Below are positions 59,711-64,000 of a stretch of 64,000 nt of DNA, in pieces. The position numbers and the translations under genes were made by a program. Source of the DNA: JALHVH01 sp963773685 (lineage in GTDB: Bacteria; Acidobacteriota; Aminicenantia; Aminicenantales; Saccharicenantaceae); the NCBI GenBank assembly GCA_963773685.1, contig CAVZBY010000009.1:1-64000 (forward strand). Direction: 5' to 3'. The notes beneath the pieces were generated by a model. The model saw nothing but the letters and a program-made list of their open reading frames with translations. It made no database searches and was not told the DNA's origin. Every line of letters starts with the position of its first letter. Positions within the stretch are counted from its first letter, which is position 1.

Positions 59711-60238
59711 ATGAGCCGTTTCATGGAGAAGCTGTCCCGGCTGCGCTGGGTCTTCGTCGTCTATTTCTTCGTCCTCGTCGGAATCGACATCGTCGTGGGA
59801 TGGAAAATGGCAGGGGGATGGCAAGGGAGCTTTGCGGGGACGGGGCTGGACCGATGGTGGTCTACGTATTGGGCCTTTCTGCTCTTCTATCTCCTGGTTT
59901 CCGGTGTCCTGCTCGCGTTAGGCCTATGGCTTTTCGGCCGGTTGCCCCAAAAAAAGAACTGGGCGCGCGTCGTGCTCCTTATCGTCGCCTGGCTGACCGT
60001 GATGGACGCCATCTCCACCTGGCTTTTCACGTCCGGGAACGAGGGGTTCCTTCCCTGGCTCGCCAGCCTGGCTCCCGGCTTGGATTGGCACAAGGCCTTC
60101 CTCGTCGACCGGATCAAGGACCTCCTGGGTCTCGTCTTCTGGGGGTATGCGATCTACACCCTCCAGCTGGACCGGGAGGCGAAACGGGAATTCCAGGCGA
60201 TCCCGCCCGCCGCGTCCGGAACAAGGCCTGCGGCTTAA
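59711..60238 (+). CDS. Integral membrane protein of unknown function
   Basis: A 175-residue protein with four likely transmembrane helices (about 12-34, 55-75, 87-108 and 135-150). The loop WWSTYWAFLLFYLLVSGVLL and the basic tail do not match a family I can name. A GAGGGGGTGAC ribosome binding site precedes the ATG. It may be a small regulatory or accessory membrane protein. Confidence 0.65.
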   Translation: MSRFMEKLSRLRWVFVVYFFVLVGIDIVVGWKMAGGWQGSFAGTGLDRWWSTYWAFLLFYLLVSGVLLALGLWLFGRLPQKKNWARVVLLIVAWLTVMDAISTWLFTSGNEGFLPWLASLAPGLDWHKAFLVDRIKDLLGLVFWGYAIYTLQLDREAKREFQAIPPAASGTRPAA

Positions 60239-60290
60239 GCGTCCAACAGCGCGGCGCCCGTGGGGGCTCCCCCGGTAGGAAGATCGATCA

Positions 60291-60361
60291 GGAGACACAA
60301 TACCCTGTTCCTAATACCTCCGTCCACCCAGGGGATTCGGAAATAGGTATTGTGTCCCCAA
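60291..60361. repeat. REPIN-like palindromic repeat
   Basis: An 11-base perfect inverted repeat, GACACAATACC (60294-60304) and GGTATTGTGTC (60346-60356), borders a 41-base centre with a weaker inner match (TTCCTAATACC against GGAAATAGG). The GGGACACAATACC core resembles repeats processed by REP-associated tyrosine transposases. Only one copy and no transposase are in the window. It lies between convergent genes. Confidence 0.5.
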
Positions 60362-60367
60362 TAAATA

Positions 60368-61759
60368 CTACAGGATCGCGGCGAGGGCGGCGGCAGCATC
60401 CAGCAGCCCGGCGCCCGTGGCGTCCGCCTCCCAGCAGAATTCCTTGCTGACGCCTGAAGGCTGTCGGACCGTAAGACATCCCGGAGCCAGATAAACGGCG
60501 CTGCCTTCAAGTATGGTCTCAGCCTCGGACGCGGTCAGGGCGTTCTTCTTCTGCGCCATCAAGGCCACGGTGCCCGCGACGTGGGGGCTGGCCATGGATG
60601 TGCCGCCCAGGAAGTAATAGCTTGTTTTGCCCATCGTGTACTGGTAGGGCCCAACCACCCAACTGCCGGGTGCGGCGACGTCGAGATCCTGGCCGGTTTT
60701 GGCGTGGCTCGAGAAATCCACGATATAGAAATCGACTGCGCTCGTCGGATCGGCCACGTTCCGGCTCACCCACCAGTTGCCGACTCCGGCGGGCCATTCG
60801 CCGACCCAGCCCGAAGCCGCCACGGAAATGACCGGCGAGTAGGCGCCGGGATAACCCATTCCGGCCGAGCCGCGATTGCCGGCCGAGGCGACGATGATCA
60901 CGCCCTGCTCGATCGCATAATCGATCGCCGCCTGCTCCACCTCGTCCAGGGCCGGGCCGCTCAAGCTCATATTGATGACGACCGGATATCCGGCCAGCGG
61001 ACCGGCCTTGAGCTCGCCTATGTACTCGATGCCGCGCGCGATGACAGAGGACCACCCGGAGCCGGTCTGGTTGAGGACCTTGACGGGGATGACCTTGGCC
61101 ATGGGCGCCACGCCGTTGACCGCCGTGCCGCCGAGGTCGTAGCCCAGGATCGTGCTGGTTACGTGGGTTCCGTGCGAATTGACGTCCAACCCCCACTTCT
61201 TCGGCTGGGACGATACGGTGCCCATGTCCCCGCCTCCGCCGCCGAAGCACTTGGCGTATTCCACGGCGATTCGCTCTTCCGGGAAATACTGGCGCCAGGT
61301 GCCCACGAGCCCGGTGTCCAGGACGGCCACATAAACCCCCGTCCCGTCATAGTCGACGACCCGGCCGGAGCCGAAATCCGTGACGTTGATGGCGTCCAGG
61401 TTCCAGGTGCTGAGGCCGTTCGCGAAATTCGTCGCGGCGACCGTATCGATGGGCGAACCGGTGCGTTCGGCGTCCGGGTTCGCCGACGCCACATAGGGCA
61501 GGGCCTGGATGGCCGGCAGACGGTCGGCCTTTGCCTGCATGGTCAGGGCATTGACCCGGAGCAGAACGTCGCGCACCTTGCCGTAATTGCCCAATTCGGC
61601 GACGATCGCCCCCGAGACTCTTGTGTTCAGAAGGACATTGATCCCGATGGTGCCCTTGGCGGCCGCCCCGGACGAACCCGCGTCGAGAGCCAGGGGGATC
61701 AGCGAGGCCGCGGCCAATACGATGACCGCCAGTCCGGGAGTCAGGATTTTCTTGATCAC
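60368..61759 (-). CDS. Secreted subtilisin-like serine protease (S8)
   Basis: A 463-residue S8 peptidase. The signal peptide is IKKILTPGLAVIVLAAASLIP. A pro-region of about 100 residues precedes the catalytic domain with Asp148 (VAVLDTGL), His196 (NSHGTHV) and Ser388 (GGTSMASPHVAGT); SAGNRGS is the oxyanion-loop block. It should be exported and self-processed. A late CLTV/FCWE cysteine pair may form a disulfide. The start is GTG at 61759, supported by AAGGAGGGTG upstream. Promoter at 61873-61901. Confidence 0.92.
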   Translation of the reverse strand: MIKKILTPGLAVIVLAAASLIPLALDAGSSGAAAKGTIGINVLLNTRVSGAIVAELGNYGKVRDVLLRVNALTMQAKADRLPAIQALPYVASANPDAERTGSPIDTVAATNFANGLSTWNLDAINVTDFGSGRVVDYDGTGVYVAVLDTGLVGTWRQYFPEERIAVEYAKCFGGGGGDMGTVSSQPKKWGLDVNSHGTHVTSTILGYDLGGTAVNGVAPMAKVIPVKVLNQTGSGWSSVIARGIEYIGELKAGPLAGYPVVINMSLSGPALDEVEQAAIDYAIEQGVIIVASAGNRGSAGMGYPGAYSPVISVAASGWVGEWPAGVGNWWVSRNVADPTSAVDFYIVDFSSHAKTGQDLDVAAPGSWVVGPYQYTMGKTSYYFLGGTSMASPHVAGTVALMAQKKNALTASEAETILEGSAVYLAPGCLTVRQPSGVSKEFCWEADATGAGLLDAAAALAAIL

Positions 61760-61872
61760 GATACACCCTCCTTTGAGCCAAAATGCTGAAGGGAAAGGAA
61801 ATCCATCCCCCATCGGCGCCCGGACGAGGGCAGGGCTGATGCTCCGACTCCCTCCCGCTTCCTTGTTATAAG

Positions 61873-61901
61873 AGCATAAGACAATGCCCGAGGGAAGTCA
61901 A
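61873..61901 (-). promoter_or_regulatory. sigma70-like promoter of the subtilase gene
   Basis: Minus strand TTGACT (61896-61901), a 17-base spacer and TATGCT (61873-61878). The leader is about 107 bases; no structure stands out in it. Confidence 0.5.
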
Positions 61902-62030
61902 GACGGGGCGTTGGAGCTGGAACATGCCTCTCGTTGGGTCCGGCGGGCGGCTTTTTCCCGGCATGCACCTTGTGGTAAGCTTACATTTTGGCCCAAAGAC
62001 ACGACCGGCCTGTCGGGCAAAAAGGAGCGC

Positions 62031-62762
62031 GTGGTGATCGAGATACGGAACGTCTCCAAGAGCTACAACAAAGGCAAGGTCAAGGCCGTCGACGGCCTCG
62101 ACCTGACCGTCCGGGCGGGAGAGATCTTCGGCTTTCTCGGGCCGAACGGGGCGGGGAAGACGACGACCATCAAGATGATCGTCGGCCTGCTCAAGCCGGA
62201 TTCCGGCTCGATCGTTCTCAACGGCCACGATACCGCCCGGGAAACCCTGATATGCAAGTCCTTCACGACCTATGTTCCGGACTATCCCGCGGTCTATGAG
62301 CGGCTGACCGGGCTCGAGTACCTGAATTTCATCGGCGACGCCTACGGCGTTCCCAGGAACGAACGGCTCGAGAGGATCGACCGATGGCTCGAGATCTTCG
62401 AGCTCCGCCAGGCGGTCACGAACCCCATCCAGAGCTATTCCCACGGGATGAAGCAGAAGATCGTCCTGACGGCCGCCATTCTGCCCGCCCCGGAGGTCAT
62501 GGTCCTCGACGAGCCCATGGTCGGCCTCGATCCGCGGGCGGCCCACCATCTCAAGGAGTTCATGCGCGAGCATTGCGACCGGGGAGGGACGCTCTTCTTC
62601 TCGACGCACATCATGGAGGTGGCCGAGAAGCTCTGCGATCGGATCGGGATCATCGCCAAGGGCAGGCTCATCGCCTGCGGGACGATGGAGGAGCTCAAGA
62701 GGATCGACCGGGACGCGGGGCCTTCCCTCGAGAACATCTTCCTGGAGCTGACCGACTCGTGA
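62031..62762 (+). CDS. ABC transporter ATP-binding protein
   Basis: A 243-residue ABC ATPase: Walker A GPNGAGKTT, Q-loop region TYVPDYPAVYERLTGLEYL, a modified signature SYSHGMKQKI, Walker B VMVLDEPMVGLD and H-loop FFSTHIMEV. It belongs to the ABC-2 exporter/CcmA-like group. The start is GTG at 62031 (or 62034) because AAAGGAGCGC precedes it. Its TGA overlaps the GTG of the permease gene (GTGA), so the two are translated together. The cargo is unknown. Confidence 0.9.
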   Translation: MVIEIRNVSKSYNKGKVKAVDGLDLTVRAGEIFGFLGPNGAGKTTTIKMIVGLLKPDSGSIVLNGHDTARETLICKSFTTYVPDYPAVYERLTGLEYLNFIGDAYGVPRNERLERIDRWLEIFELRQAVTNPIQSYSHGMKQKIVLTAAILPAPEVMVLDEPMVGLDPRAAHHLKEFMREHCDRGGTLFFSTHIMEVAEKLCDRIGIIAKGRLIACGTMEELKRIDRDAGPSLENIFLELTDS

Positions 62763-64000
62763 GCCGGCTCATGGCCCTCCTCCGGGCCGGATTGAGGTCG
62801 AATTTCGGGCTGTCCATCGCCCTCCACCGGCTGTTCGTCGAAAAGAAGGACCGCTGGTACGTCCCGCTCTTCGGGCTGGCCGCCCTCGGCGTCCTCCCGA
62901 CGCTCTATGGCTTCGTCCTTCTCATCCGGTCGCTCTACGGGTTCCTCCAGCCCATGGGCCAGGAGCGGCTCCTGCTGGCCTACGGCATCCTCTTCGGCCA
63001 GTTCCTCGTCCTGCTGTTCGGGTTCTACTATGTGGTCGCCGCGTTCTATTTCTCCCGGGACCTGGACATGCTCATTCCCCTCCCGTTCCGGCCGGTCGAG
63101 GTCATGCTCTCGAAGTTCGCGGTCATCCTCGTCAACGAATACCTGACCATGCTGCCCCTCCTCCTGCCCCTGTTCGTGACCTACGGCGTCCTGTCGAAGG
63201 CCCGCTTCTCCTATTGGGCCGGGGCGGTCGTGATCTATGCCCTTCTGCCCGTCATCCCCCTGGCGATCGTTTCCATCCTGTCCGTCGGGATGATGCGGTT
63301 GGTCAACTTGAGCCGCAAGAAGGACGTCCTGATCGTCGTCGGCAGTATCGTCCTGATCGTCGCCGCGATGGGGCTCCAGTTCACGGTGGGGAGGTCCGCG
63401 GGCCGGGGGCTGGGACCGGAGGCCATCGCGGGGTTCTTCACCTCGCCGAACAGCCTTCTCGCCCGCGTCGGCGCGGGATTCCCCCCGAGCGTCTGGGCGA
63501 CAAGGGCCCTCGCCGAGAGCGGGGCGCCCTCCGGCCGGACGAGCCTCTTCGTGTTCGCGGCCGTGTCGTTCCTGTTCTTCTGGGGCATCGTGATCGCCGC
63601 CGACAAGCTCTTCTATCGCGGCCTGATCGGGATCGGCGAGATCTCGGGCCGCCGGCGGGCGCTCTCGAAGGCGGAGATGTTCCGCCGCCTATCGTCCGGC
63701 CGCCGGCCCGTCCGGGCCATCTTCACGCGCGAGTGGCGGATCATGAACCGCACGCCGATCTTCCTACTTAATGGGGTTTTGACGGCCGTCCTCGTCCCCT
63801 TGATCTTCGTGGTCATGTCCAAGATGGATACGGGCCGGGGGGATACGGCGGTCATGCTGAGCTTCCTCACGTCGTCGACCTCGGTTTACCTCATCCTGGG
63901 CTCCGCCGTCTTCATGATCGTCAGCGGCTGTCTCAACGGGACGGCCTCCTCCGCCTTCTCGCGCGAAGGAGGCCAATTCTGGATGTCCAAGGTCATCCCG
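62759..64000 (+). CDS. ABC-2-type permease, truncated by the window end
   Basis: The reading frame starts with GTG overlapping the ATPase stop and stays open to base 64000 (about 413 codons seen). It encodes a membrane protein with many hydrophobic segments: residues about 38-58, 75-100, 130-155, 160-185, 195-215, 265-285 and more near the end. The DMLIPLPFRPVEVMLSKF loop is typical of large ABC-2 permeases that pair with the ATPase upstream. The C-terminal part lies outside the window. Confidence 0.85.
   Translation, partial: MSRLMALLRAGLRSNFGLSIALHRLFVEKKDRWYVPLFGLAALGVLPTLYGFVLLIRSLYGFLQPMGQERLLLAYGILFGQFLVLLFGFYYVVAAFYFSRDLDMLIPLPFRPVEVMLSKFAVILVNEYLTMLPLLLPLFVTYGVLSKARFSYWAGAVVIYALLPVIPLAIVSILSVGMMRLVNLSRKKDVLIVVGSIVLIVAAMGLQFTVGRSAGRGLGPEAIAGFFTSPNSLLARVGAGFPPSVWATRALAESGAPSGRTSLFVFAAVSFLFFWGIVIAADKLFYRGLIGIGEISGRRRALSKAEMFRRLSSGRRPVRAIFTREWRIMNRTPIFLLNGVLTAVLVPLIFVVMSKMDTGRGDTAVMLSFLTSSTSVYLILGSAVFMIVSGCLNGTASSAFSREGGQFWMSKVIP

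Noticed and set aside
61975..61984. Palindrome GTAAGCTTAC upstream of the ABC ATPase as a GntR-type operator
   Set aside because: Ten bases without a regulator gene nearby are too little evidence.
1..64000. tRNA genes, CRISPR arrays, phage or insertion sequences
   Set aside because: No cloverleaf-like sequence, regular direct repeats, integrase or transposase reading frame was seen.

Overview
The window is high-GC bacterial chromosome from a Gram-negative organism. It carries two TonB-dependent receptors, Tat-type and Sec-type exported proteins, and fermentation genes (phosphate butyryltransferase and butyrate kinase). Gene content and codon style would fit an Acidobacteriota or Aminicenantes-like lineage, but no marker gene here settles this, so the placement is inference. 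I see no rRNA, tRNA, CRISPR array, phage or insertion sequence transposase.

Layout. 0.2-7.6 kb: mixed metabolic genes (MDR oxidoreductase, Tat-exported dienelactone hydrolase, orphan sulfatase-maturase-type radical SAM enzyme, D-serine dehydratase-like PLP enzyme, methyltransferase, glycosyltransferase, class V aminotransferase). 7.7-11.1 kb: a tight four-gene minus-strand operon joining a RibD-type reductase, a BchC-like dehydrogenase, an atypical 6-pyruvoyl-tetrahydropterin synthase and a glycosyltransferase, which looks like an uncharacterised pterin-related glycoside pathway. 11.2-22 kb: housekeeping and small enzymes (rlmN, ferredoxin, three PhnB/VOC proteins, ettA, DUF362, SDR). 22-34 kb: DUF488, esterase, aldo/keto reductase, ankyrin-PD40 protein, ptb-buk, DUF3795, a cysteine-bearing PAS histidine kinase and an M28 peptidase. 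34-38 kb: a TonB receptor, YfiR and histidine kinase module. 38-39.4 kb: asnA behind a candidate leader-peptide attenuator. 39.4-49.8 kb: a surface-glycan cluster (FAD oxidoreductase, several glycosyltransferases, ABC exporter, sulfotransferase, methyltransferase). 50-64 kb: a vertebrate-type peptidylarginine deiminase, an asparagine-synthase-like protein, a probable copper TonB receptor, an OPT transporter, an aminotransferase, a subtilase and an ABC transporter cut by the window end.

Two features affect the whole window. First, at least 16 single-base frameshifts break otherwise well-conserved genes, and every one is repaired by removing one base, usually from a short G, C or A run. This points to systematic insertion errors in the sequence rather than mass pseudogenisation. 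Second, many genes have a sigma70-like -10 box 6-8 bases before the start codon and no ribosome binding site, so leaderless translation seems common beside ordinary Shine-Dalgarno genes. Promoters resemble TTGACA, a 17-18 base spacer, then TATCAT or TATAAT.

The most notable items are the asnA leader (a leaderless 36-codon ORF with three clustered Asn codons, a hairpin and an anti-Shine-Dalgarno run), the pterin/glycosyltransferase operon, the peptidylarginine deiminase, and the TonB/YfiR/kinase signalling unit.
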